Positions 12,169 to 23,700 of a DNA stretch of 64,000 nt are shown one piece after another. The notes below the pieces were generated by a model that did no database searches, was not told the origin of the DNA, and saw only the letters and a program-made list of their open reading frames with translations. The translations under genes were made by a program, and so were the position numbers. Every line of letters begins with the position of its first letter. The stretch's first letter is position 1. The stretch comes from Wyeomyia smithii (Eukaryota > Arthropoda > Insecta > Diptera > Culicidae): positions 244,326,892 to 244,390,891 of the forward strand of contig NC_073696.1 of NCBI RefSeq assembly GCF_029784165.1. Direction: 5' to 3'.

Positions 12169-12640
12169 TCAAGTGAAAGCTCCAAGGGCGTTCAGGTTCT
12201 CCGCGAGAAGCGTTGTTGTCTTGATTCCGTAGAGAACCACCGGTCTGATTAGGGTTTTGTGCACCGTCAATCTCATGTGTCGTTTCACCCGGTTCAAACG
12301 AAGCGTATTCCTAAATGAAAAGTAGGCACGATTTCCAGCCTGGATGCGCCTATGGATCTCTTTGCTGGTGTGTCTGTCGGTGATGACCAGAGACCCCAAA
12401 TACACGAACTCATCGACCACCTCAAGCTCATCACCGCCGACAGAGACTTGAGATGTGGGGTCGTTACCGTTCTCCTTGGAGCTTCTCGCTAGCATGTATT
12501 TAGTTATCAATGCAATTATCAGCAGCCTGGCTTCGGCTTTAAGTCTGGCGAGAAATTTCTCCGCCGTCTGAAAGGCTACGTGCTATTATCAAAATCATCC
12601 GTGAAACCTAAAAGTTGGACCGACCTTGTGATTCACCTCA
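12169..12640 (-). pseudogene. Non-LTR retrotransposon RT thumb/C-terminal fragment
   Basis: The minus strand carries ITKYMLA, then GGDELEVVDEFVYLGSLV, HTSKEIHRRIQAGNRAYF, LRLNRVKRHM and IRPVVLYGIKT. This order is typical of the region downstream of the catalytic loop in the LINE lineage whose longer copy lies at 56.3-59.9 kb. Upstream traces (FLARLKAEA) lie in a shifted frame near 12560. The catalytic FADD motif is not included. It is truncated at both ends. Confidence 0.8.
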
Positions 12641-12801
12641 GGCCTCAACATCGTCGAATGAAGCACCAAAAGGAGAACACGCAACCCCTTCGTCTCACTC
12701 GCTGCTACTGAAACTTCGCAAACTCAGTTCGGCTGGTGCTTCCCGAAGAGAAGATGAACTCTCTTCATATTCCACATGACTGTTGCATGTGTAATCTTTT
12801 G

Positions 12802-14205
12802 CAGTGGCGTAGCTATGGTTTGGTGGGCCTGGTGCGGTAACAAAACTGTGGGCCCCCAAGAAAATGACTGTGCAGTTTTTTCGTTCATGAAAGGAATTGA
12901 AACAAACAACAAATTTAGGCCTTTATACTTATTTATTCCGTTTTCCGCAAAATCGAAAATAAGGTTAATTTAGATACTCACTTTCCGGGCCTTTTTATTG
13001 GCAAAATCAGAAATTATATAGACACGCGCGAAGGCGGATTTTTTGCCTCGCTCTGTTTCATGTTAGAAACGCAGCAACAGAGATAAGGGAACTGTTCCAT
13101 TATTCATCTCAGCCCATAATTATAAAACGAAAACTCAATTGAAAACTAGAAAAAACGCATATTTTCTAACTAAACCAATCAACTAATCCATGGAATAGAT
13201 TCTTATTAGTTTACTTTAGATATCTCATGAAATAGAATCTTCAAAAACTTACCTAAAATCTCTGAATTTGTTACTATGGTCGGGCATCTACACTAAAAAA
13301 CTCATTCATTTCGATCATCTAACCAAGAAAACGAAATCTACTCTATACGGCTACAACGGGATTCATTCAGCAGCCAAGCGAAGTTTTTTTCGTCATTTGC
13401 GGACTACATTTTGTATTAATTACTAAACAAAATCACTCACTACACTAAGAATACTTTAATCTTCAAAATGTTAACCTTAAATTTCCAAAAACAAGCTTTA
13501 AATTTGAATAATTCCGATATAATTGACATAAATCGACAGCACTGCAGTGGATACCTAGACTACCAATTTACGCGTAAACAACTACAGCGGATACCTAGGT
13601 AACCTACTACGACGGTATGCGGCTACGTTCATTGAGTGATTAACTGTGTGATGAATATGGGGGCGTCGTGAGATGAATAATTAAGCAGTGGTTGTGGGTT
13701 ATGAAAAATGATTTGTTTTGCAAAATTAAGGATGAAACTAGATAGGTTTACAAAATTTCCATTGATAGGCGATCCTATTGAAGCATGTAATCATGTTCTG
13801 TTTATTTGTTCAATGATTTCGTGTAAATCTGGTGTTTACTCCGTGAATTCTTCGTGAACGTCGGCCTAATGAGATGAATAATTAAACAAATACCCTAGAC
13901 AGTTTTTCAGCATCGCGAAAAATCGCTCCTTTGTTACGTCTTTCCACGTTGCATCGAATGTTTTCTTTGATCGGAAAACATTCAATTTCGGCGTCAATCG
14001 AATCACAAATCTTGTTAAAAATGAACATTGGTATCACCTTTACTCTGTCCGTGTGGATCATGAGGGCAGAGTGGCAAGCACAAATACATGAGGTTGAGTT
14101 CAGATGGACATGTTGACCGGTTCGGTGTTCGCATGATTTTGGGGCCCCTTTGAGTGTGGGCCTGGTGCGGACCGCACCAACCGCACCCCCCTAGCTACGC
14201 TACTG
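12802..14205. mobile_element. Non-autonomous hAT-type element, 1.4 kb
   Basis: The left end reads CAGTGGCGTAGCTATGG and the reverse complement of the right end reads CAGTAGCGTAGCTAGGG. GGGCCTGGTGCGG recurs inside both ends. The flanks are a perfect 8-bp direct repeat, ATCTTTTG (12794-12801 and 14206-14213), diagnostic of hAT transposition. The interior has no hAT transposase or BED finger, only short frames, so it depended on an autonomous relative. The perfect duplication suggests a fairly young insertion. Confidence 0.9.
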
Positions 14206-14433
14206 ATCTTTTGCGTTCTGCTTTGCCTTCCGTCTTTCGGATGAAGTTAAAAACAACTTCAACTGACGAAAATATTGCTTAAAATGAATTTCTACAATCG
14301 TCGTCGTCGTCGTCGTCGTTTTCATTATCGAATTGAAGCGACTATAGTCAGCTTCAATGAAATCGTCACTTGGATGGATGAGCGTAAATTACTTCGGACA
14401 AACAGAGCGTTGATGCTGCTGTTGCGTCTTAGG

Positions 14434-14563
14434 CCGTGGACATACAGGCGCGGCTTGCGTTGCAAAGACGGTTCGCCTTGTCGTGGGTTAATGTACAGCG
14501 CTAAGTAGAGCTGTACATTAACCAGCGATAGGGCGAGTCGCCTTCACGCCAGTATGTCCATGA
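14434..14563. mobile_element. Palindromic miniature element (~130 bp)
   Basis: The left arm has GTGGACATACAGGCG and GGTTAATGTACAGC. The reverse complement of the right arm has ATGGACATACTGGCG and GGTTAATGTACAGC. The centre is nearly palindromic around 14500. A short TCG-repeat run lies upstream at about 14297-14319. No target duplication could be fixed. Confidence 0.65.
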
Positions 14564-14729
14564 CATTAGACATATAGGAGCAGGAATAAAGGCTAGGAAA
14601 ATTAAACTTTAAAGCTGATTTATGCGATTTGTAACATATTACATATGATTTGAATGTAACCGGGACGGGACGCAATGTAAATAACACGTGCAATGAGACA
14701 TGTAATATGTAACGTGTAACATATAATGT

Positions 14730-15153
14730 ACACTAAGGTCGCTTTTTACGCGGCTTTTTTACGCGGATTTTTTTACGCGGATTTCGGAATTTACGCGGTT
14801 TTTTTTACGCGGATTCCGGAATTTACGCGGTTTTTTTTACGCGGATTCTGGAATTTACGCGGGTTTTTTTACGCGGATTCCGGAATTTACGCGGTATTTT
14901 TTTTGTCCGGATTTCGGTTCCCCTTCACTCGGAATGCAAAATTAACGATGGTTTTTTTACGCGGATTCCGGAATTTACGCGGTTTTTTTTACGCGGATTC
15001 CGGAATTAACGCGGTTTTTTTACGCGGATTCCGGAATTTACGCGGTTTTTTTACGCGGCTTCCTGAATTTACGCGGTTTTTTTACGCGGATTCCGGAATT
15101 TAGGCGGTTTTTTTACGCGGCACGTATCCCCCGCGTAAAAAGCGGCTTTAGTG
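14730..15153. mobile_element. hAT-like miniature element with internal tandem repeats
   Basis: The ends are inverted: CACTAAGGTCGCTTTTTACG on the left, and CACTAAAGCCGCTTTTTACG as the reverse complement of the right. A direct repeat TATAATGT flanks the element (14722-14729 and 15154-15161), an 8-bp duplication compatible with hAT, although the surrounding sequence is itself rich in TAACATGT words. Between the ends are about eight imperfect copies of a ~30-bp unit joining TTTTTTTACGCGGATTC with CGGAATTTACGCGG. The resulting Phe/Tyr/Arg-rich reading frame is a by-product. Confidence 0.75.
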
Positions 15154-15225
15154 TATAATGTGTAACATGTAGCGTGTAACATGTTCCACGCAACAATTTG
15201 CAAAGCCTGCAACCAAATACATCAA

Positions 15226-16588
15226 TCACAGATTAAAGATAGTTTCATTCAAATGTTGGCCACGGCTACGTTTTAAATGGTCCATACGAAAAGTCCAATT
15301 TTGGGTTACTTTTTCGAGCATTTCGGCTGGTATCTCACGAATAACGCGTGTAATGTTGTCTTCCAAGGCTGGAATTGTTGTTGACTTATCCGCATAGCCG
15401 AGAGACTTAACGTAGCCCCATAAAAAATAATCTAGCGGTGTTAAATCGCATGATCTAGGCGGCCAATTCACCGGTCCATTTCGTGAGATGAATTGCTCAC
15501 CGAACTCATTCCGCAATATGTCTATTGATTCGCGCGATGTGTGGCACGTTGCTCCGTCTTGCTGAAACCACATGTCCCAGCTCTTCCATTTCCGGCAAAA
15601 AAAAATCAGAAATCATCGCACGATAGCGAGCGCCATTGACCGTAACGTTGCGATTTTGATCATCTTTGAAGAAGTACGGACCAATGATGGCTCCAGCGTG
15701 TAAACCGCACCAAACCGTGCATTTTTCTGGGTGCATTGGCGATTCTTGTTTTACCTCTGGTTGCTCTTCGATCCAAATGCGGCAATTTTGCTTATTAAGG
15801 TGAAACCTCATTGAATCCAAAAATAGCTGACTTCGAGTCACCACTTCGAATTTTCAAAAGCACAAGACTCGGAAATACTCCTTGCGTTCCCTATTAAAAT
15901 TATATTTTATGTTTGCTTCACCACAGCAAACATAAAATAGCATTTTCACAGGGAACGCATTAACTATTTCCGAGTCTTGTGTTTTCGAAAATTCGAAGTG
16001 GTGACTCGAAGTCGGTCATTTTTGGATTCAATGAGGTTTCACCTTAACATACCCATTTAACCAGAAATGAGCTTCGTCACTGAACACACTTTATCGGTAG
16101 AAAAGTGGATTTTCGGCAAGTTGTTCTAAGGCCCATTCACCAAAAATTCGACGCTGCGGCAAGTCGTTTGGCTTCAATTCTTATACGAGCTGTATTTTGT
16201 AAGGTTTTACACCAAGATCCTTTCGTAAAATCTTCCATGTAGTCGAATAACACAAGCCCAATTGCTGCGAACGGCGTCGAATTGACATTTTACGGTCTTC
16301 CACTACACTGGCTGATACGGTAGCAATATTTTCTTCTGTACGCACTCTATGTATACGTGTTGGTGGGTTTATGTCCAACAGAGTAAAACTGGTTTGAAAT
16401 TTCGTCACAATAGCTTGAATAGCTTGCTCAGTAAGTTGATTATGACGACCGTAAAATGGTCGTAATGCGCGAAAAACATTTTTCACACAGGACGAATTTT
16501 TGTAATAAAATTCGATTGTTTGTAAGCATTGTTCAGGCGTAAGTTTGTTCATGGTGAAATGGCAAACCAATTTGAGTACATTAGACAT
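15226..16588 (-). pseudogene. mariner-related DD41D (rosa-type) transposase, disrupted
   Basis: The start at 16588 opens a helix-turn-helix N-terminal region. Catalytic residues are visible: Asp in FSDEAHFWL (near 16077), Asp in QQDGATCHT (15556-15558) and Asp in PLDYFLWG (15430-15432). There are 41 residues between the last two, which is the DD41D signature. Breaks are an in-frame stop at 16181-16183, another at 16091-16093, a hairpin element inserted between 15799 and 16043, and a frameshift shortly before the second Asp (about 15575-15605). All three catalytic positions survive, so the copy died through stops and insertion rather than active-site loss. Terminal inverted repeats were not identified. 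Confidence 0.9.
15799..16043. mobile_element. TTAA-flanked hairpin miniature element inside the mariner
   Basis: Two ~115-base arms are inverted copies of each other, beginning GGTGAAACCTCATTGAATCC at both ends and meeting near 15920. Direct repeats TTAA flank it exactly (15795-15798 and 16044-16047). TTAA duplication is typical of piggyBac-type integration. The insert lies within the transposase codons between the LNGYV and NKQNCRIW blocks, and removing it with one TTAA keeps the frame. Confidence 0.9.
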
Positions 16589-16669
16589 TGACAGCTGTCA
16601 GAATTCCCGCGTGAACTGTCAAATCTGAATACACGAAAAAACAAATGGCAAAAAAATCACCCTTTATTA

Positions 16670-16785
16670 CGACATACGAAATAAAATTTTTCGAACGTTG
16701 TAGAATGGTATAACTGGAAACAACTGAGTCACACCTATTTTTCTAGTTATCCCATTCCACAACGCTCGAAAAATTTGTTATGTCA
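16670..16785. mobile_element. Short palindromic miniature element (~116 bp)
   Basis: The left arm has GACATACGAA, TTTTTCGAACGTTGTAGAATGG and TATAACT. The reverse complement of the right arm has GACATAACAA, TTTTTCGAGCGTTGTGGAATGG and ATAACT. Arms of ~48 bases enclose a short loop. It lies just upstream of the mariner start and could be unrelated or part of its 5' end. Confidence 0.65.
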
Positions 16786-16799
16786 GAGCGGATATCGTG

Positions 16800-17165
16800 C
16801 GCTATCTGACCATGAAGCATTTATGCGATAATTGAATGAAAATTGCATTAGCAGCAATCGGCCTTTTGTATTTGGAAGAGCATAATGAATGGTTATTAAT
16901 AAACTGCAACTGAGGTTTGATGCTGCTGCAAATGCACAGCAGTGTGATGTTTATTACGATTTGTTGATGCTGTGCATAACAAGCGGTATATACGAAACAA
17001 ATCCGATTTCAAACAGAAAAGTTCGGCACGTTCTGCTCACGATGCTGAATCTGTTTTATAAATTTCACAACACTTCACTAACAAGGATGTTACGTCTTGA
17101 AGAAAACGGTTATAGTTTGACATCACAGCAGAATTTCGACCTTCATACTCATGTAATAATATACG
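16800..17165 (+). repeat. Dispersed repeat, copy 1 (pair with 20265-20750)
   Basis: Ordered similarity with 20265-20750 includes CTGACCATG, TTGTATTTGGAAGAGC, AACTGCAACT, GCTGC-A-ATGCACARYAGTGTGATGTT, a GAATGCTG phrase and AACGGTTATAG. The ORF at 16889-17203 lies inside it and is not conserved in the other copy, so it is not called as a gene. Confidence 0.65.
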
Positions 17166-18649
17166 AAAAGTATACGGCAAAATATACCGCTTCACACCAT
17201 TAAATTGATTAACCCTAATTGAGTGTTTTTCCAAAGCGATTGCAAAAAAATTATTGACAAAAGACAGGCTGTCGTAATTCTACGTTAACCTTGCGGTCGT
17301 ATCTCATAAACAACCTCTTCAGCTTTTTTAGCCAGCAGTGAAACTATACCGATTATTTAAATCATAGTATTCAAATACATATGAACATACATTAGCACAT
17401 GACACATTCTACCGTGACGTTACAATGTTTTCACTAATCTGTTGACATAATTTTCACTCTAACTTGAAAGGCTTTACAATTGATAAGGTTTGATTATTCG
17501 ATAACATATTTTTCAAGCAGATAATAAAAGCTGTTTGGGGGTTGTGCTAATTACTGAAGGAAAAGATGACTCAGTACGTTCTGAGACAAGCAGATGAGGT
17601 CAAATTTATAACTGTTCCAAATTTGAAGATGTAAATTAATTTAAGAGTAAATGTTAAATCAGGTATTTATTTTATCCCGAAAAGGACAATTCGCAGTTTA
17701 ATTCAATATTGGATAATATGCCGATCATTTCTAGATGCCGATTATTACTCAAAACTAGACGGCTCATGTACTTTGAACGCCAGCTTTCCAGAAAATTGGT
17801 GTGTGGTCAAAATGAAGAAACTTTTCATTGGATGCATGCACTAGTCCTCGCTTTCGCACAGAGACAGCATACCACTAAAGGAAGTACCCCACTGCATCAG
17901 CTGGCCCAGCTACTATCGAAGCTGAGATGCGCTGAAACTGCTGCACTATCCGTTGTCATGCCACAGCTGTAGCCACTATCCGCTGATGTTGGTATCCGCT
18001 GCACTCCTGCTGCTGCTGAGGAATTACTGCTGTTGTCGCTGTATGGAAATAATATGACCAATTTTGGCAGAAACAGGCTTTTATACAGGCCAAATAGCAT
18101 ATTTTAAATTACGAGGTCTATAATTTTGTCGACCGTGTTTGGGAAGCAATCATATAATGACCAATCAGAAGTCGAATTTTTCGTTTTGACAAGGCTTGAC
18201 AATTTTCAATAGTACAACAGTTTGAATAATCAAATGACAATTTTCTGTATTTAGGAAAAATTTTAAAAGATTTTCCAATCTATTGCTGTAAGAACGAAGG
18301 AAATCCATCGAAAACTAACCGATTTATTAGCATTTGAAATTTGACATATTTTTCACTCTTCCCGGTTTTAGATTTTCATTTTACATCCCTATGTAGCCAA
18401 GTATGTAATTGAGCTTCCTGAGAGACGTAGTTCTACGTGAACAACCCAAATTAATCCACCTAGCAGTGAAACCCAGCCTTTCTCATTCGAACCTAATTTT
18501 TGAATAATAATTTACACGAACACTTCAATTTCAGAAAAAATACATCTTGATAACATTTGCTGGATTTGCTTTTACTTTAAACAATAAATTTTTGCCAGCC
18601 AAGTTTAAGTAGTCTTCGGAATAAGTTTCTTTTCAGAGCTGGATTTCAC
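17166..18649. other. Non-coding stretch with promoter-like cluster near 18.05-18.17 kb
   Basis: Mostly AT-rich. On the minus strand an ATTGG (CCAAT) box (18161-18165) is followed ~75 bases downstream by TATAAAAG (18085-18078), then a CAG/CTG-rich segment with a short open frame ending near 17897. The order resembles a Pol II promoter, but no gene downstream could be recognised. Confidence 0.35.
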
Positions 18650-19145
18650 ATTTTCAAACATAACAGACAAAGTAAAAGTCCGATTGCAAAAATAAATCAA
18701 CTAGACTAGGGCAACTAGAACTTTCATATGACACCTTGATATTTTTTTGGAAATCAGTACAGCCATTTCTGAGAAACATGAGGGAGATTAAATAGTCTTC
18801 AGGACACGTTTCTGTCCATAACTTTTGAACCACATGTCCAATTTTATAAAATTCAAAAATTGAGGATTTTTTGGGTAGCCCGTTCATTTGAAACCAATTT
18901 TGTTGAAATCGGTTGTGAAGTTTCTAAGATAGTGAACTTTCACATTTTGATGAATAACAAACAAACTACACAAATCCGATTACAATATAATTTAATAGGG
19001 TTTTATGGGGCAACTAGACCTTTTATTTGAGGATAATCTTATGAAAATCGGTTCAGTCATCTCTGAGAAAAACGAGTGAGACACACACGCACTTTTATAC
19101 CTTTGGTTTTGGCAGTGATTGCTATACCTTTCTAAAAGAAAGGCA
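18650..19145 (+). repeat. Mosquito-type interspersed repeat with duplicated internal blocks
   Basis: Two related blocks (18650-18830 and 18935-19085) share CAAACATAACA/CAAACTACA, AGTCCGATT/AATCCGATT, GGGCAACTAGA and GAAAATCGGTTCAGYCAT-type phrases. The end reads ATACCTTTCTAAAAGAAAGG, a short palindrome. Such CTTTCT...AGAAAGG-ended repeats are, from memory, common in culicine genomes. There is no coding capacity. Confidence 0.5.
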
Positions 19146-19245
19146 AAAAGATGAAGAAAATCGGTGATTGTCAAACTGAATAAGTTTCCTCGAATACCTG
19201 ACCAAGAAAAACTAGTCTTTTGATCCGGAAGAGCAGGTGGACAAA

Positions 19246-19500
19246 TCACGGGTTGGATGGCCCCCACTGGCATAATCTCACCCCGGCTGACGGTATTATA
19301 TTATCTGGATTTGCATCCTCGTACGATAACGAATTATAATCAGCAAATAACCGGGCTTTACCGTGTAGAATAATTTCAGGGAAACCATTGACGTAGAGGA
19401 GGAATAATTGTGGCTCAAGATTGCTACCTTGCGGAACAACAACCGTCACTGGGTGAAATGAGCTGTTTATCCCGTTTAAGATTTATTCTTGACTTTCTAC
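19246..19500 (-). pseudogene. Non-LTR RT catalytic-region fragment
   Basis: The minus strand reads VPQGSNLEPQLFLLYVN, then the catalytic stretch ARLFADYNSLSYEDANP. In active LINE enzymes this is FADDT; here the second Asp is Tyr, so the fragment is inactive on that ground alone. It resembles the CR1/L2-like elements at 5.0 and 61.2 kb but is a separate copy. Flanking RT blocks are missing. Confidence 0.75.
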
Positions 19501-19924
19501 AGTAGCTCTAAGCGCTCGCCTGTACAGTATTTTTTTCATGAATTTTCTCTTAAAAACCCAATATAGATCCATCACTTAACGTAACCGATCCTTGGCAGAT
19601 ACGTATGTAAGTTCCCGAACTGCAATTTTGAAGGCTTCAGTGAAGTTTGTGGATATTAACAATTGTCTTCTCCGGCATGCGTTTCTGTATTGTTCACTCT
19701 AGCTGAAAGTCGATAAAATTGGACAGTGATGTGGTGGTTTCGTTAACTACTATACGGTGAATTGAATCGGGACAAGCCTTTATTCCAAGTGTCGTCGATG
19801 TGGTCTCCCTGATGACCGTACGAATTCTGCACCAACCGTCCTGGAGAGGCGAACTCCTTGGGTATCACTCCCCGTATTGTTTCTGGTACTTATTTATTCT
19901 GGAAAAAATTAAAGATTAAAGCTT

Positions 19925-20130
19925 CTTAACTGTTCCTAATAATTTTGCTGCCTCTAGTCGCCTCGGAAGCGCGTCAAGTCTTCAGTGACTTCAATTTTCA
20001 ATAAAGTTCCCTAAGAAGAACACGGAGACGCGGCGAACGCTTTGAGAAAATATTTTGGGGCCTTATGACACACTTCCGAGGCGGCTAGAGGCATTTAGGT
20101 TCACAGAAACTGTTTAAAAGGATTATCCTT
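19925..20130. mobile_element. Inverted-repeat miniature element (~200 bp)
   Basis: TGCCTCTAGTCGCCTCGGAA on the left pairs with TGCCTCTAGCCGCCTCGGAA read from the right as reverse complement. Weaker pairing extends outward through the AACTGTTCCT/AACAGTTTCT segments. It is non-coding. Confidence 0.55.
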
Positions 20131-20264
20131 AGTTTTTCTACAGTTTGAGATTTGGGGTAAATAATCAAACGTTTCAAATACAGAATAGACATTTTTGCGC
20201 GAACACATTTTTGAAAGAAGATGAAACTTATTATGTTATGAAGATGCGTAAATCGTAAGCGGTC

Positions 20265-20750
20265 TGACCATGGCGCATTCTTTGCAATAACTGAATTAAA
20301 TTTGCTATTCCATTAACCAGACTTTTTGAAGGCTCTCACATGTATTTGGAAGAGCTTAGCTTTTATACGTTTTTTTCCGCGTAAAAAACGGCGTTTATTC
20401 GAAAATCCGCTTATATTAAAAAATCCGCGTTTAATAAAAAATATGAGCGAAAAAAACTTTATGAAAAAATCCGCAAAAAAAACCTGACTGTAAATACTAT
20501 TTATCAAATTGCAACTTTGATGAAAAGCTGCTACAGATGCACAATAGTGTGATGTTCACCACACTTCGATAATAATGCACCTAAACAGCAAAACTAATCC
20601 AATTTGAAGAGTTTGGCATGTTATGCTAAGAATGCTGCATTTTTTTTTTCAGGAAATTCATCAAATTTCATTGGAATGATAGAGCGTTTTGAAAAAAAAT
20701 GGTTATAGCTCGACTCAACAGTAGCATTTCGAACTCCATTTTTATGTTTA
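20265..20750 (+). repeat. Dispersed repeat, copy 2, with an internal CCGCGTAAAA insert
   Basis: Similar to 16800-17165 but interrupted at about 20360-20495 by a segment rich in CCGCGTAAAA/AAAATCCGC words. The insert's vocabulary matches the hAT-like element at 14.73-15.15 kb, so the insert may be a decayed relative of that element. Confidence 0.55.
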
Positions 20751-23700
20751 GTACCAATCAACGTCAGCATGAACACAATTTTGTTCTCTCCCAGCCGCAC
20801 AGGTACAATATGTAACACGCACCTGCGTAACAAACTGTCGCGGTGCTGAGAGTGTGGCCTTACATTCCTTGCGAAACTGATGGAATGAGATAACGTGAAA
20901 GAAAGGCGGAGCCTCCTACAATAAGGCACTCGAATAAACAACGCGAACAGAAAGCGAGCTTGTGATTTCTGCTTTTCAAATTGATTTTTTGGCTAATATT
21001 TTCATTGATTTGCACTAAAAATTATACCGAAAGTTTGAGGAAAGCTCCATGATATACCAAGTAATATTCATAGTGGTTTATTTAACCTTGGACAAAACAG
21101 AGTAATGGATAACGACACGTATCATTTAACCATAAGATGTTGAGCTGCAATACACTATTAAACTGAATGAATAGATTTCACGAATTTATACGCCTATAAG
21201 TCAAAAGCAATATTAATGTTTTTTTTTGTTTTTCCTTTCAGGTACGTATACAAAAACTTCACACGATTGATATATTGTTATGTAAGTAGAAAATCACCGC
21301 GGTAATGCTTTTAATTCTGAACAAATTGCCGATCGAAGCAATAATGTTCCAAATTATACTATCGGTAATTAAAAAATCAACGAAAATTGGCAGCAATCAG
21401 GGAAAATTGATGATTGCAATCGTCCGTTTCGTCCTGCCGTGTCCCACCGAACATACGACGCTCTTCATAAACGGAGTTTTCCCCCCAAGTAAATTCATTA
21501 GGCCAAACGTCATTCACAGAGTGGCGGGTCTTCCTTTTTTGCGACTGACAAGCCGGTGTGCATGTTACAAACACACGAACCTTATGCTGTATGTATACGT
21601 AGTATTTTTTTTTCAACCATTTTATACAGGAACCTTCCCGTCTGTTCCGCCATTATTGGTGACCAATGGTGCGTGAATGCGCTCGCTGTTTCACGCGTTT
21701 ATCTAATTCAGTATTTATAACCGAAAAACAAAACTCTCTCGAAATGGCGGCTTTTTTACGCTATCTCTCGCTTTCGCTGGAAACCGTGTTTCACGAAGTG
21801 AAAATTGGTCAGCCGGAATTGAACCAATAACTGTTGAATGAATTGCATAACGTCGGACTTTGATTGCGTTTTTGCTACGTGGTGGGGGCGCTATCGAGCG
21901 CAGCCGCTTGACACGCTGATAAATTGTGATAATTTTTTCCATGAATACCTCAAATAATGAAAGCAGTCGCTTGAGGGAGACATGGATTACAACTTTTTTT
22001 TTTGATGTGACAAAATGTCCACTTTTCGGATTTAAATGAAACCACATCATTTCAAAAGGATGCAGTTTTTATTATTTGTTATTGTTTTCTTAACAACAAT
22101 CTTTCATTGATTGATCTGTCGTATTATTATTGTTTTCGTTCAGATTTTCTTCTCCAAACACATGCCTTGCTGGAACCCGTGATTTGCTTCCGAACTTTTC
22201 TAATATTTTACGAACAGATATGATCCGGCCTTCGTTTTCGCCGAGTGCCAGCGGCGTTACAACAAAGCAACAGTCGAGTGTTTTGTTGTTGCTATTCCTG
22301 CCCACAGAGACTCGAGAGTTTAGTGTCTGCACTCGCTAGACCGGTAACGCTGGAAGCGAGCTCAAATTTGCATAAAACCATTTTGAATATCATTTCCATT
22401 CACTCGTTTTAACGCCGAGAACAAGACCAAGCATCCGCAAAGTGTCACTTGTCGTCCTTTCCGTCTTATGAACTCTTCGCATTTCCCTAATTCACCGAAA
22501 ATTTCTACAACATTAACCACCCACAATTAACAGATTAGCTCAAAAGACGTTCCGCCCGCCCGATGCTCCGAAGTCTTCCCGGCAGTTGGCGGGCCCACCG
22601 GAAGTGTAAATGGGCACCGAAAAGTGTATTCGGGAACCATTACCGCGGCGCCTCATCCATCGGGCGCTCTCGAGCGTGAAGGATTGTGCGTCCTATTTGT
22701 GCTCCCCGTGGAGTCCGTTCGCTTTTCATCTTTTCCCAGTCGTGAAACTCTCAGATCAAGAAAGAAAAACTTTTGGCCCTATGCGCGAAAATAATGCCCA
22801 ACCGAGCGAACAGGCTAACCGGATGGTCAGGAAAAGGGGGGGGGGGGTAACAGAGGACGGATGGCGGCAAGGCGAGCGATATCTTCGTCACTTTGAAGGT
22901 CTTCGGTTGGAAAGCGCGCGCTCGAGCCTCGTTAATGTAAATACCGACCAATGTAAATTATCTCCTCATTTCGCACGCTTGGGGCTTTTCGTGAAAGATA
23001 ATATTTTTCGTGTGAATAATTTATCGCCGGGGCCCGGCTCGAGCGTTTCTTCCCCTGTGCCTTCTTCCGCTGACTGTTTCTCAACCGGGCTACGGACACC
23101 GGTTTCGAGGTATGCGTAGTCCTGCTGCAGTATTACTTCAGACGCAAATGCGTATTTTCACCTCGGATGGTACTTTACGGGGAATTGATAATGGATGAGT
23201 TGCAGTTGAACAGTGAGATAAGTGGAAAAAATGATAATAATTGATTCAAACCAAAATTTTGTAATTCTCACTGTGGTTAATTTGTTTTTTCTGAAGGTTA
23301 AAAAATACGAGCTTCAAATTATTCATTACCTTATCGATTTTGCCCCCAGTGAAATACTTTCTCCACACTGTGTAAAAGCAAGGAACAAGAGGATTCAAAA
23401 CTTTCACGGGATCCAAAATTTTACCTCGCTTTAGCTGCCATTAAAAAAACAATAATTTCTTCCTGTCTCCTTCTACGGTGGCCGCATGATACCGGCCGTC
23501 TTGCGATCGCATTCATTTCCGCTGGCCATATTTTCATTGGCACACGCGCCATTTATTTGGCGACCTTTTCAGTTAACTTTAGGGCCAAAAAGAAAACAAC
23601 CCAGCGGCAGTCGTAATGGGGAACACAGTACGTGAAAACTACTCTTGAGTAGTTCAGTAGAGTTTACTACACTTGGAAAATTTTGGGAAATCTTCTCATC

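Noticed and set aside
14726..15103. 125-codon Phe/Arg/Tyr-rich repeated protein
   Set aside because: It is translation of a ~30-bp tandem repeat inside a miniature element.
16889..17203. 104-codon plus-strand frame
   Set aside because: It lies in a dispersed repeat whose second copy at 20.3-20.7 kb does not keep the frame.
22610..23119. 169-codon open frame
   Set aside because: No recognisable domain; low-complexity G run inside; an opposite-strand frame overlaps.
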